From DATKYQ01 sp964640665 (lineage in GTDB: Bacteria; Myxococcota; B64-G9), in NCBI GenBank assembly GCA_964640665.1, contig CAZXHT010000016.1:16800-80799 (forward strand): a DNA stretch of 64,000 nt, read 5' to 3'. Below, one piece after another: positions 26,362 to 34,279 of the stretch; positions within the stretch are counted from its first letter, which is position 1; every line of letters starts with the position of its first letter. The position numbers and the translations under genes were made by a program. The notes beneath the pieces are model-generated. The model had not been told where the DNA came from, made no database searches, and saw only the letters and a list, made by a program, of their open reading frames with translations.

Positions 26362-27555
26362 ATGAGATCACTGATCATAGCGATGGCCTTGCTTTCGGTT
26401 CCGGGGGCCCAGGCGCGCGAGGTGAGCGTCAGCCTTTTCGGCATATTCAAACCGCAACGGGTTTCGATTGAAAGCACAACCAGCCTCCCGCTGGCAGTCA
26501 CGGCCGTGGCGGCCGACGGCAGGCGGCGAGTATTCGTGACAAACACTATTGATGCGCGCTGCACTGCAAGTGCCTTGCCGTGCGCCAGGCTGGCAAAGAA
26601 AAGAGTCTGCTCCGCGCGATTCGAGGTGCGGACCGCCGCCGGCCACGGCCGCGACGGCCTGCGGGCCGGTGTCGTGGGCGGGCCGCTTCGCGTTTACGAC
26701 GGCTGGCTGGAAGTGCGGCCGGCGAGCGGCGTTTGCCTGCTGCTCAACCACGTGCCGCTCGAAGACTACGTCCAGTCGGTGGCTTGCCACGAGATGCGGC
26801 CCGGCGGTCCCGAAGCCCTGCGAGCGCAGGCCGTCGCCTCGCGCAGCTACGCCCTGAGCGTGACAGGCAAGCACCCCGGGGCGGGGTGCGATTTTTGCGA
26901 TCTGACCCACTGCCAGGTCTACACCGGACGCGATGCGTGCACTTCGAAACAGCGCCGGGCGCTCGCGGCGGCGCGTGGACTGGTGTTGCTTTTCGACGGT
27001 TCACCCGCCCGGACCTACTATTTTTCCACCTGCGCCGGAAGCACCACCTCGGCAGCCGATGTCTGGGGGCCTGTGACGGCACGCCCGTACCTCTTGGGCG
27101 TAGAGGACGGCCGTCCGCCATATTGTTCGGATTCGGCGCATATGCACTGGACCTTCCGCATAGGGCGCGCGGGCTTGTGCCGACGGCTGGGCAAGCAGTT
27201 TCCGGCCCTGGGCAGGGCAGGCAAGCTTGAGAAATGCAAGCTTGCCATCGAGAAGGTCGGCAGGCATGGCTGGGTCGGGCGGGTGTCGATCTCCAGCGCC
27301 TCCGGCCCGGCGATCGATTTGCGCGGCGAGCGCTTTCACATGCTGATGGGAAAATGGTTTGGCTGGGGCAGATTCAAAAGCGCGCGCTTCGAACTGGAAA
27401 AACGCGGCCAAGAATTTCTGTTTCACGGGCGGGGATTGGGACACGGGGTTGGCATGTGTCAGTACGGTGCGATGGGTATGGAGCGGGCGGGCGCCGACTT
27501 CAAGAAAATACTGGAACACTACTATCCCGGAACGCAGCTTGGCAGGTGGCCTTGA
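26362..27555 (+). CDS. SpoIID/LytB-domain protein
   Basis: A 397-residue exported protein; MRSLIIAMALLSVPGAQA is the signal peptide and AGGA precedes the ATG at 26362. The SpoIID domain is clear: LLNHVPLEDYVQSVACHEM near 150, RAQAVASRSYAL near 173, TYYFSTCAGSTTSAADVWG and, at the end, HGRGLGHGVGMCQYGAMGM. SpoIID in Bacillus is a lytic transglycosylase acting on denuded glycan; LytB-type relatives enhance amidases. There is no sporulation gene nearby, so a general wall-remodelling role is more likely here. Several Cys pairs (FCDLTHC, CKLAIEK) suggest disulfides in the periplasm. Confidence 0.9.
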   Translation: MRSLIIAMALLSVPGAQAREVSVSLFGIFKPQRVSIESTTSLPLAVTAVAADGRRRVFVTNTIDARCTASALPCARLAKKRVCSARFEVRTAAGHGRDGLRAGVVGGPLRVYDGWLEVRPASGVCLLLNHVPLEDYVQSVACHEMRPGGPEALRAQAVASRSYALSVTGKHPGAGCDFCDLTHCQVYTGRDACTSKQRRALAAARGLVLLFDGSPARTYYFSTCAGSTTSAADVWGPVTARPYLLGVEDGRPPYCSDSAHMHWTFRIGRAGLCRRLGKQFPALGRAGKLEKCKLAIEKVGRHGWVGRVSISSASGPAIDLRGERFHMLMGKWFGWGRFKSARFELEKRGQEFLFHGRGLGHGVGMCQYGAMGMERAGADFKKILEHYYPGTQLGRWP

Positions 27556-28274
27556 AGAACAGGTTTTGCATAATAGTATTGGCGATCACGGCCGTGTCCG
27601 TTTGCCGTGCCGCACCTGTCGTCGTCGACTGCTGCGCCGGGGTCGAGGCCGTGGCCGGCAGTCCGGCCCAGGAAAAGGCGGCGCACGATTTTTGTAAACT
27701 GGCTTGTCTGAAGATTGTGCGCTTCGAACACCTGTTTGGTCTGCAACGCGGCCGGACGATCACAATTCATGTCTGTAGCGACATGCGGGATTTTTATAAG
27801 CGCTGCAAAAAGCCGTGGTTCGTGGGTGCCGCCCTTGTCGATGACGAGATCGTTACCCAGCCCGTCCGCTCTCTTAGGAAGATCGAAAATCATGAGGCGC
27901 TTGTGACTCATGAACTGGTTCACTGGATTGTCAGACGTGCCGCCGGCCGCGGTTGCCCGCGCTGGCTCGACGAGGGCCTGGCCCAGTGGTTGGCCGGCCA
28001 GAAGTCCGGCCTGTCCGCAGCCCATGCCTGCAGCCTGCCCCGGAATGTTGACGATCTCAGGAGACTGGATGGCAAGCTTGGATCGCGTGGCTCGAGCAGG
28101 AAAGATCTCGAGACGGCTTATCTTACAAGTCTGTTGCTGGTAGACAGGTTGATCTCCGCCGTGGGGCTTATAAAGCTGGTCGCGGCCCTGCCGCAGTTGA
28201 AGACGGTCTCAGATTCGCTGCAGCTGAGAATAACGGGCAAGTCGCTTGGAAAGTTGATCTTCGAAGGCATTTGA
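27546..28274 (+). CDS. exported zinc metallopeptidase, peptidase MA-like
   Basis: About 242 residues. The start is a GTG at 27546 or a TTG at 27552; both overlap the SpoIID gene and neither has a good ribosome site, so translational coupling is likely. A signal peptide follows (FCIIVLAITAVSVCRAA). The zinc signature is THELVHWIV (His122, Glu123, His126) with the third ligand or support in WLDEGLAQWL (Glu143), the pattern of the peptidase MA-like gluzincins. Many Cys are present (CCAG, FCKLACLK, CSDM), fitting an oxidising compartment. A protease next to a protease trap is notable: it may be the trap's partner or target. Confidence 0.8.
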   Translation: MALKNRFCIIVLAITAVSVCRAAPVVVDCCAGVEAVAGSPAQEKAAHDFCKLACLKIVRFEHLFGLQRGRTITIHVCSDMRDFYKRCKKPWFVGAALVDDEIVTQPVRSLRKIENHEALVTHELVHWIVRRAAGRGCPRWLDEGLAQWLAGQKSGLSAAHACSLPRNVDDLRRLDGKLGSRGSSRKDLETAYLTSLLLVDRLISAVGLIKLVAALPQLKTVSDSLQLRITGKSLGKLIFEGI

Positions 28275-28322
28275 CCAGCCGGGGCTGCCCGTGGTTTTAT
28301 CGGGCATCAGGGAGGTGGAAAA

Positions 28323-29162
28323 TTGGCAACCGACTACCAAGAGCATTTCTTCAACGCGACTGACGGTATCCGACTTTTCTTCAGGCGCTGGTTTACAGAT
28401 GAACCCAAGGGCCTGGTTGCGCTGGTGCACGGTTTCGCAGAGCACAGCGGCCGCTACAAGGCGCTGGCGGATGATATCTGCCGGGCCGGCTGGTCGGTGG
28501 CCGCCTTCGACTACCGCGGGCACGGCCAGAGCGGCGGGCGGCGGGCACACATCGACGGTTTCACGGGCTACCTGGACGATCTCGGAAGCTTCTTGGCCGA
28601 AATCGAAAAGGAGGGCTACGGCGGCAAGCCCGTCCTGCTGGGGCATTCGCTGGGCGGGCTGATTGCCGCCAGGTTCTGCGAGCGCGGCGCTGATGACCTG
28701 AACGGCCTGGTGCTCAGTTCTCCATTCCTGGACATGGCCTTCAAGGTGCCCACGCTCAAGGCTCTGGCCGGCAGGCTGCTTTCGGGCATTTTCCCGACCC
28801 TGTCTTTGAAATCCGGCCTCGACCCTTCCGTCTTGAGCCACGACCAGGAGGCCTGCGAACGCTATGCGGCGGATCCCCTTGTGAGCGACGTGGCATCGGC
28901 CCGCTGGTTCACCGAGGTGCTGCAAGCCCAGGCGGACGCCTTTCGCGAGGTGACGCGCATCAAGCTGCCGCTTCTGGTACTGCAAGCCGGTGACGACCGG
29001 CTGGCCTCTGCCGAGGCAACGCGCCATTTCTTCGAGGCGGCGCAATCCGTGGACAAGAACTTTCAACTCTACGAAGACTACTTCCACGAGATCTTCAACG
29101 AGGTCGGGCGCGACAAGGTAGTTGCCGACCTGATCGCCTGGCTGGAGCAGCATGGGAAATAA
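28323..29162 (+). CDS. alpha/beta hydrolase, monoacylglycerol lipase/lysophospholipase type
   Basis: A 279-residue alpha/beta hydrolase. ALVHGFAEHSGRYKALAD is the oxyanion-side motif (HGxxEHSxRY, typical of monoglyceride lipases and PldB), FDYRGHGQSGG follows, and GHSLGG holds the nucleophile Ser. LVLQAGDDRLAS gives the acid and DYFHEIFNE the His. The start codon is TTG at 28323, preceded by GGGAGGTGG at the right distance. It overlaps the start of pssA by 11 bases, so the two are co-translated and may both serve phospholipid turnover. No signal peptide; cytoplasmic. Confidence 0.88.
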   Translation: MATDYQEHFFNATDGIRLFFRRWFTDEPKGLVALVHGFAEHSGRYKALADDICRAGWSVAAFDYRGHGQSGGRRAHIDGFTGYLDDLGSFLAEIEKEGYGGKPVLLGHSLGGLIAARFCERGADDLNGLVLSSPFLDMAFKVPTLKALAGRLLSGIFPTLSLKSGLDPSVLSHDQEACERYAADPLVSDVASARWFTEVLQAQADAFREVTRIKLPLLVLQAGDDRLASAEATRHFFEAAQSVDKNFQLYEDYFHEIFNEVGRDKVVADLIAWLEQHGK

Positions 29163-29895
29163 GGCCTGGCGATACATCGTCCCCAACTTCTTTACCTCGA
29201 CGAGCCTGATGTTTGGCACGGCCTCGGTATTGCTTTCTTTGGAGGGCGAGTTAGAGTGGGCCGCCTGGCTGGTGCTCTGGAGCGTCTTGCTTGACAAGGC
29301 GGACGGCACGGCCGCCAGGCTGCTGGACGCGACCAGTAAATTCGGCTCAGAGCTGGATTCGATGGCCGATCTGGTTGCCTTCGGCCTGGCCCCGGCGATG
29401 CTGTGTTATTCGACAGGCAGGACAGTATGGGAACTGCGTTACGGAACGGGGCTCTGGTTTCTGCTGGCAATCGCATCAACCCTGTACGTCGTCTGCACGG
29501 CGCTGCGCCTGGCCCGTTATAATGTCGTCGAGCATGCCCCGGACGCCAGGCACTTCAAGGGCATACCGACGACCATCTCCGGGGCTATAGTCGCCGCGGG
29601 ACTGCTGGTGGCCTTCAAGTATGGTCTCGACTCGGCCGTGGTGAGCTACTATCCATTGGTCCTGGTAGGGCTGGGACTGGGAATGATATCATCCCTGCCG
29701 ACCCCTAAAGTGGTGCCGAGAAAAAACAAGGTCTTCAACCTGTTCCAGTTGGCGAACATTTTAACGCTCTACGTGACCGGCATCTGCATGGTGTACCCGG
29801 AATACCCGCTGCTGATAGCCATGCTGTTTCTTGTGGTGGGCATCCCGCAGGGCCTGTTGTCAAGGGGTCTGACGGGATGTTTGGGGCGGGGTTGA
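29152..29895 (+). CDS. pssA: CDP-diacylglycerol-serine O-phosphatidyltransferase
   Basis: A 247-residue membrane protein of the CDP-alcohol phosphatidyltransferase family. The signature DGxxARxxxxxxxxGxxxDxxxD is present near 49-70 (ADGTAARLLDATSKFG, then ELDSMAD). Six or so hydrophobic segments follow, ending LLIAMLFLVVGIPQGLL. The PssA assignment rather than PgsA rests on the N-terminus YIVPNFFTSTSLMFGTASVL and the NVVEHAPDARHFKGIPTTISG segment, which are typical of bacterial type II phosphatidylserine synthases. The stop codon overlaps the -35 box of the promoter of the bactofilin genes. Confidence 0.88.
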   Translation: MGNKAWRYIVPNFFTSTSLMFGTASVLLSLEGELEWAAWLVLWSVLLDKADGTAARLLDATSKFGSELDSMADLVAFGLAPAMLCYSTGRTVWELRYGTGLWFLLAIASTLYVVCTALRLARYNVVEHAPDARHFKGIPTTISGAIVAAGLLVAFKYGLDSAVVSYYPLVLVGLGLGMISSLPTPKVVPRKNKVFNLFQLANILTLYVTGICMVYPEYPLLIAMLFLVVGIPQGLLSRGLTGCLGRG

Positions 29896-29921
29896 CAAGC
29901 TCGGGATTCTTTTGTTATGTT
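29892..29921 (+). promoter_or_regulatory. sigma70-type promoter of the bactofilin cluster
   Basis: TTGACA (29892-29897) and TATGTT (29916-29921) are 18 bases apart. The -35 is perfect and overlaps the pssA stop codon. Transcription would start near 29928, leaving a 45-base leader with AAGGAGG before the first bactofilin. Confidence 0.55.
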
Positions 29922-29972
29922 GCCCGCGCATGTCATAGAGTCTAGTGTCTGTATCTGGCAAAGGAGGCAAAC

Positions 29973-30317
29973 ATGGCTGCGGAACCACCGGGCGTTATCG
30001 GCAAGGGGATTGCCATCAGGGGCAACCTGAGCGGTGGAGGAGATCTGATTATCGAAGGAACGGTAGAGGGGCAGATTTCTTTGAAGAATCACTTGACCAT
30101 CGAGGAAACCGGCGTCGTCAGGGCCGACATCGAGGCCGAGCGTCTGACGATCAGGGGCGAGATGAGCGGCAACATCACTGCCACGGAGCGGGTGGCGGTG
30201 CTGGCCAACGCCAAGGTGGTCGGCGATATCAGGGCGCCGGTCGTGATCATCGAGGATGGTGCGGGATTCAAGGGCGGCATCGAGATGGATGTGCCCCTTC
30301 CAGATGGATTGATCTAA
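29973..30317 (+). CDS. bactofilin (first of three)
   Basis: A 114-residue bactofilin, a beta-helical cytoskeletal protein that polymerises without nucleotides. The repeated strand pattern is plain: GIAIRGNLSGGGDLIIEGTV, then HLTIEETGVVRADIEAERLT, RGEMSGNITATERV, and VVGDIRAPVVIIEDGAGFKG. A strong AAGGAGG precedes the ATG. The flanking tails are short, so nearly the whole chain is the polymerising core. It leads a run of three bactofilin genes separated by 19 and 16 bases. Confidence 0.93.
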   Translation: MAAEPPGVIGKGIAIRGNLSGGGDLIIEGTVEGQISLKNHLTIEETGVVRADIEAERLTIRGEMSGNITATERVAVLANAKVVGDIRAPVVIIEDGAGFKGGIEMDVPLPDGLI

Positions 30318-30336
30318 AAGAGCCAAGGAGAATATC

Positions 30337-30648
30337 ATGGCCAATGTCATCGGAAGCTCAATTGTTATCGACGGTGAGATAAGCGGCGACGAAGACCTGG
30401 TGATCCAGGGCACGGTCAAGGGCAAGATCACGCTCAAGGAGAGCCTTTTCGTCGAAGGTTCCGGCGTCGTGGAGGCCGACATAGTGACTCGCAACGTCGA
30501 GGTGTCGGGTTCTGTCACCGGAAACATCAACGCTTCGGACAAGGTAGAGCTGAAAACCGACGGCCGGATGGTAGGCGACATAAAGGCGCCGAGAATTTTA
30601 ATCGCTGACGGAGCCACGTTCAAGGGCAACGTGGACATGGACCGCTAG
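30337..30648 (+). CDS. bactofilin (second of three)
   Basis: A 103-residue bactofilin. Core strands include SSIVIDGEISGDEDLVIQGT, EGSGVVEADIVTRNVEVSG, and GRMVGDIKAPRILIADGATF. AAGGAG precedes the ATG. It is the shortest and most compact of the three, almost without tails, and ends GNVDMDR. Close similarity among the three suggests tandem duplication followed by divergence; they may co-polymerise. Confidence 0.93.
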   Translation: MANVIGSSIVIDGEISGDEDLVIQGTVKGKITLKESLFVEGSGVVEADIVTRNVEVSGSVTGNINASDKVELKTDGRMVGDIKAPRILIADGATFKGNVDMDR

Positions 30649-30664
30649 GTAAAAGGAGTCGTTC

Positions 30665-31201
30665 ATGGCGGATACCAACACGATTGTCGGTGAAACCATT
30701 CTGGTCAAGGGCAACTTGCAGGGTGACGAAGACCTGACGGTTCAGGGAAGAATTGAGGGCTCGCTGAGCCTGTCGCGCACGCTGATCATCGAGCAGAGCG
30801 GGGTAGTCAAGGCGGACGTCTCGGTCAACAACGCCGTGGTCAGCGGAGTGATGATCGGTAACCTGACGGCGACCGATTCTGTCGAGTTGTCGGAAACCGG
30901 GCGCATGGTAGGCGATATCCACGCGCCCCGGGTGATTGTCGTCGAGGGAGCTTTGTTCAAGGGCAAGGTCGATATGGGCAACCTGGAGATGCCGCGCCAG
31001 GCTTCCGCGCCGGCTTCCGATCACAAGAGACCGTCTTTTATGCCACGAACAACGGCCAGGCCCGAGCCCGTCCGCAAGACGCCGGTTGCGACTCCCGCAC
31101 CAGTCAAGAAGGCCGCCCCGGTAAAGAAAACGACTCGCGTCGTCAAGAAGGCCGCTTCTCATTCGAGGAAAAAAGTAGTGGTCAAGAGGAAACGACGCTA
31201 G
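30665..31201 (+). CDS. bactofilin with basic C-terminal tail (third of three)
   Basis: A 178-residue bactofilin. The first 110 residues are the core (ETILVKGNLQGDEDLTVQGR through GRMVGDIHAPRVIVVEGALF). The last 65 residues form a Pro/Ala/Lys-rich tail with clusters VKKAAPVKKTTRVVKK and HSRKKVVVKRKRR. In Myxococcus the bactofilins BacNOP build a scaffold for chromosome-segregation proteins, and one member carries an extended tail; a DNA- or membrane-contacting role for this tail is an inference. AAAAGGAG precedes the ATG. pyrE follows after 26 bases. Confidence 0.92.
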   Translation: MADTNTIVGETILVKGNLQGDEDLTVQGRIEGSLSLSRTLIIEQSGVVKADVSVNNAVVSGVMIGNLTATDSVELSETGRMVGDIHAPRVIVVEGALFKGKVDMGNLEMPRQASAPASDHKRPSFMPRTTARPEPVRKTPVATPAPVKKAAPVKKTTRVVKKAASHSRKKVVVKRKRR

Positions 31202-31227
31202 CGCCCGTCTCAAAAGCATCAGGTGCC

Positions 31228-31794
31228 GTGGTGAGTGACACCAGTCCCGATCGCCTGCGTCTGCTGCAACTTTTGCATGAAAAGTCTTTTCGCTCCGGCA
31301 GGGTAGTCTTGGCCTCCGGCAAGGTGAGCGATTTCTACATCGACTGCCGTCAGACGTCTCTCAGCGCCGAGGGGCACCTGCTGATCGGACGCCTGATATA
31401 CAACCTTGTGCGCGAATCTTTCCCCAAGGCGGTGGCGGTCGGCGGGCCAACGCTGGGCGCCGATCCGCTCGTCTCGGCGGTCAGCCTGACGAGTCAGATC
31501 GAGGGGCACCCGCTGCAGGGTTTTTTAGTGCGTAAGGCGGCCAAGGGTCACGGGACGGGGGCCTGGATAGAGGGCATGGCCAATCTGGCAGCGGGAGACC
31601 CGGTGGTTGTGCTGGAGGACGTGGTAACTTCGGGAGGATCGGCTTTGCAGGCGCTCGGCAGGGTTGATCAGGCCGGGCTCGATGTACGGGGCGTGGTTGT
31701 TCTGGTAGATCGACTGGAGGGAGGGCGCCGGGCAATAGAGCAGGCGGGGCACGAATTCCACTCGCTTTTCACCCGGCAGGACTTCATACAATAG
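31228..31794 (+). CDS. pyrE: orotate phosphoribosyltransferase
   Basis: A 188-residue enzyme converting orotate and PRPP to orotidine 5'-phosphate in pyrimidine synthesis. The N-terminal helix LHEKSFRSGRVVLASGKVSDFYIDCR, read here in two parts, is typical of PyrE (SGxxSxxYxD). The flexible loop LVRKAAKGHGTGAWIEG and the PRPP loop VVVLEDVVTSGGSA are complete. The start is GTG at 31228 or the GTG directly after it. No promoter is visible before it, so it is probably transcribed with the bactofilins. Confidence 0.95.
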   Translation: MVSDTSPDRLRLLQLLHEKSFRSGRVVLASGKVSDFYIDCRQTSLSAEGHLLIGRLIYNLVRESFPKAVAVGGPTLGADPLVSAVSLTSQIEGHPLQGFLVRKAAKGHGTGAWIEGMANLAAGDPVVVLEDVVTSGGSALQALGRVDQAGLDVRGVVVLVDRLEGGRRAIEQAGHEFHSLFTRQDFIQ

Positions 31795-31809
31795 TCAAAG
31801 TATCCGTTC

Positions 31810-31837
31810 TTGACCCTGGCTTGCCAGTGACTATACT
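31810..31837 (+). promoter_or_regulatory. strong sigma70-type promoter, leader-less or nearly so
   Basis: TTGACC (31810-31815) and TATACT (31832-31837) stand 16 bases apart, ten of twelve consensus positions. The expected start of transcription is 31843-31846, next to the ATG at 31847, so the mRNA would have almost no leader. Confidence 0.6.
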
Positions 31838-31846
31838 TGTCGCACG

Positions 31847-32485
31847 ATGACGCAACGTATAAATCTATCGAAGATTCCGAGTGCCTGCTTTGTGTTTGCT
31901 GCGGTCTTGTGCTCCTGTGCACCGCAACCCAACATGCGCGGGCCGCAGAAGCTCAACACAAAATACGAGAAGCAGTTGCGCAGGTGGACGACATCCGGCC
32001 GGGTGAATTACAGCCTGGACAGCATGCTGCTGGTTCATGCGACCTACCTGGCCCCCAGGCTTCGCGAGGCTTTCGGAGCGCAGTACCTGAAAATATTCGG
32101 CGCCGATCCCGGGCAGGTTGACAGCGACCTGGAAATGGTTGCCACCTCGGTACGCCGCGGCCACGAGTTTTTCGTCTTCGCCGACATCCCGCGCGAGGAG
32201 TGGAACAATCTGGACGAAAAGGACGCTGTCTGGAGAATGACGCTCTGGGGCGGCGAGGATCAACTGGGTGTCCCGCCGCTGAGCGTCCACAAGTTCCGCG
32301 GGCGCGGGCCAAACATGAGGGCCTTTTTCCCGTTCTCCCACGATTTCGGTAAGTCGTACCTGGTCGTTTTCCCGCTGGATCAAACCAATGCTAAGCCCGT
32401 GCTCGACCCGGACGTCGGCAGCCTGACGATCAAGATGGCCAGCGCCTTCGGGAGCGTGTCATTGACATGGAAGATAAACCAATGA
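31847..32485 (+). CDS. lipoprotein of unknown function
   Basis: A 212-residue predicted lipoprotein. The signal peptide is IPSACFVFAAVLCSC with the lipid Cys near residue 24. The mature part has an extended alpha/beta pattern (YLAPRLREAFGAQYLKIFGA, GHEFFVFADIPREEWNNLDE, SYLVVFPLD). I do not recognise the family. The promoter lies so close that the transcript may begin at the ATG, and no ribosome site is present. The 3' end overlaps the next gene by 19 bases, tying it to a HEAT-repeat protein and a pair of WYL regulators. Confidence 0.75.
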   Translation: MTQRINLSKIPSACFVFAAVLCSCAPQPNMRGPQKLNTKYEKQLRRWTTSGRVNYSLDSMLLVHATYLAPRLREAFGAQYLKIFGADPGQVDSDLEMVATSVRRGHEFFVFADIPREEWNNLDEKDAVWRMTLWGGEDQLGVPPLSVHKFRGRGPNMRAFFPFSHDFGKSYLVVFPLDQTNAKPVLDPDVGSLTIKMASAFGSVSLTWKINQ

Positions 32486-33264
32486 GCTTTTCCGGCTGGA
32501 TGGAGAGGCTGCGCGACAAGAAGCACCGCCGGGATTACCAGCGCCACCGGAAACATATAAAGAACAGGTTCGGGCAGGGTGAAGACCGCTACCGGGCGGT
32601 GCAGTACTTCAAGGAACTGGGCGGTCGTGAAGGTTGTCGGGGGCTGCTGGAACGCTTCATGGTGAATGTCGATCCCAGCATCAAGGACGAGGAGGAGAAG
32701 CAGAACGTCTTCGACATCCTGGTAGGTTTCGGAAGCCAGGTGATACCGGCCGTTGAAACCTACCTGAACCGCAAGGACTCTGCCAGCGTGCCGATAACCT
32801 GGCCGCTGAAGGTGCTGAGCTCTGTTGCCGAGCCGCAGGAAGCGGTCGAGGTCATCGAACGGGCGCTCGACAACCTGGGCACGAGCTACACCCGCGAGCC
32901 CGAGCGCAAGGTGTTGCTGGTTTCGCAACTGGCCGAGTACGACCACCCGGACGTGGTTCCGGCCTTGATTCCCTTCCTGCGTGATCACCGTGACGAGGTG
33001 CAGTTGGAGGCCCTCTCGGCTTTAACCCGCAGGCAGGATGAGACGGCTCGCGATGCCGTGCTGCAGCTTCTGGTCGACGAGGAGACGCCGGCCAGGCTGC
33101 GAGCGGCTATTGCCGAGGCGTTGTCCGGGCTCGGTTGGACGGTCAAGGGCTACAGGAAGAAAGTGGACGCTGTTCTTCCGGAAGGGCTGCACGTTGATCG
33201 TTCCGGCAGGATCAAGGGCCGCTGGAAACACACGAAGGCGGGGGCTGATTATGAAGAAGGCTGA
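32467..33264 (+). CDS. HEAT-repeat protein
   Basis: A 265-residue all-helical protein. HEAT-like repeats are seen from about 55 to 230, best in HPDVVPALIPFLRDHRDEV followed by QLEALSALTRR, and ARDAVLQLLVDEETPARLRA followed by AIAEALSGLG. The N-terminus is strongly basic (RLRDKKHRRDYQRHRKHIKNR). The gene overlaps the lipoprotein gene before it and the first WYL regulator after it, so the three are translated together. It is likely a protein-protein scaffold in the cytoplasm; the partner may be the WYL pair. Confidence 0.8.
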   Translation: MEDKPMSFSGWMERLRDKKHRRDYQRHRKHIKNRFGQGEDRYRAVQYFKELGGREGCRGLLERFMVNVDPSIKDEEEKQNVFDILVGFGSQVIPAVETYLNRKDSASVPITWPLKVLSSVAEPQEAVEVIERALDNLGTSYTREPERKVLLVSQLAEYDHPDVVPALIPFLRDHRDEVQLEALSALTRRQDETARDAVLQLLVDEETPARLRAAIAEALSGLGWTVKGYRKKVDAVLPEGLHVDRSGRIKGRWKHTKAGADYEEG

Positions 33265-34279
33265 GCGACTCCTCGACCAGATCGCATTCTTGTTGAACTC
33301 CCGCCGGCCGGTGACGTTTGCCGAGATACAGAATGCCTTTCCGGAAGACTACCGTGACGGGCAGGATGAGTCGATCGCCCGCAAATTCGAGCGGGACAAG
33401 GCGGATATCATCGAACTGGGAGTGCCGCTGCGTTACATGCAGGAAGATGAAGTCGAATGTGGGGGCTATGTGATCGACAGGGAAGGCTACTCGCTGCCGC
33501 CCATCGATTTGGCACCCGAGGAGATGGCCATGCTATACTTGGCCGGCAGCGCGGTGTTGCAGATGGACGGCTCACCGTTCTCGCGGGACCTGGTCATGGC
33601 CTTGAACAAAATAGGCTTCGCAACCGGCGAGGGGGACATCGTCAGGCAGCCTGTGCTACGCACCATGCCCGCAAACAACTTAGGAGATGCCAGTGCCCTG
33701 AGACGCAAGGAGTACCTGGCTTCATTGCACAGGGCGATCAGCGAGAGGAAAAGCATAATCATCTTCTACCATTCGCTGTGGAAAGACGAAAAAACCAAAC
33801 GCGACGTCGACCCCTATGGATTGATCTACGTCCAGGGTAAGTGGTTCCTGGTCGGGTATTGCCACCTGCGCGAGGCCATGCGGGTGTTTCACGTCGACCG
33901 CATCACGGGCCTCGATGTCAATCGTTTCAAACCCAAGTCTCCCGACTTCGAGTTTCCGAAAGACTTCAGCCTCGCGGATCATGTCGCCCGGCATCCGTGG
34001 GAGATCAAGGCGCATGATCCGCTGGAGGTCAAGCTGCGCTTTGATCCGCCGGGCGCCCAGGCAGCGGTGGCCGAACTGGGCAAGTCGGTAGAATACGTCG
34101 AGGAGGACGGCGAGGCCCTGATAGTGCGCCTGTCGGTGACCTTCTCAGACGGTCTTCTGCCGACGATACTCTGGCACCGGCAGCGGGCCAGGGTGATTTC
34201 GCCACCCGAAATTGTGGATAAAGTCAAGGCGGCCCTTTTGAATATCGCGGCGAGCAATGCCGCAGGCGGTGCTGCCTGA
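33251..34279 (+). CDS. WYL-domain transcriptional regulator (PafB-like)
   Basis: A 342-residue regulator. The ATG at 33251 begins MKKAERLLDQIAFLLNSRRP, a winged-helix start typical of PafB/PafC proteins. The WYL domain lies near 145-235, with IDPYGL-type DVDPYGLIYVQGKWFLVGYC and the RVFHVDRITGL strand; the C-terminal WCX segment follows (LEVKLRFDPPGA). It overlaps the HEAT gene by 14 bases, and its stop overlaps the start of a second WYL gene. WYL pairs of this kind regulate DNA-damage genes in mycobacteria (PafBC); the same role here is an inference. Confidence 0.85.
   Translation: MKKAERLLDQIAFLLNSRRPVTFAEIQNAFPEDYRDGQDESIARKFERDKADIIELGVPLRYMQEDEVECGGYVIDREGYSLPPIDLAPEEMAMLYLAGSAVLQMDGSPFSRDLVMALNKIGFATGEGDIVRQPVLRTMPANNLGDASALRRKEYLASLHRAISERKSIIIFYHSLWKDEKTKRDVDPYGLIYVQGKWFLVGYCHLREAMRVFHVDRITGLDVNRFKPKSPDFEFPKDFSLADHVARHPWEIKAHDPLEVKLRFDPPGAQAAVAELGKSVEYVEEDGEALIVRLSVTFSDGLLPTILWHRQRARVISPPEIVDKVKAALLNIAASNAAGGAA

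Noticed and set aside
29862..29873. AAGGGGTCTGAC at the end of pssA as a second REP element
   Set aside because: The second arm is missing; it reads normally as the end of the protein.
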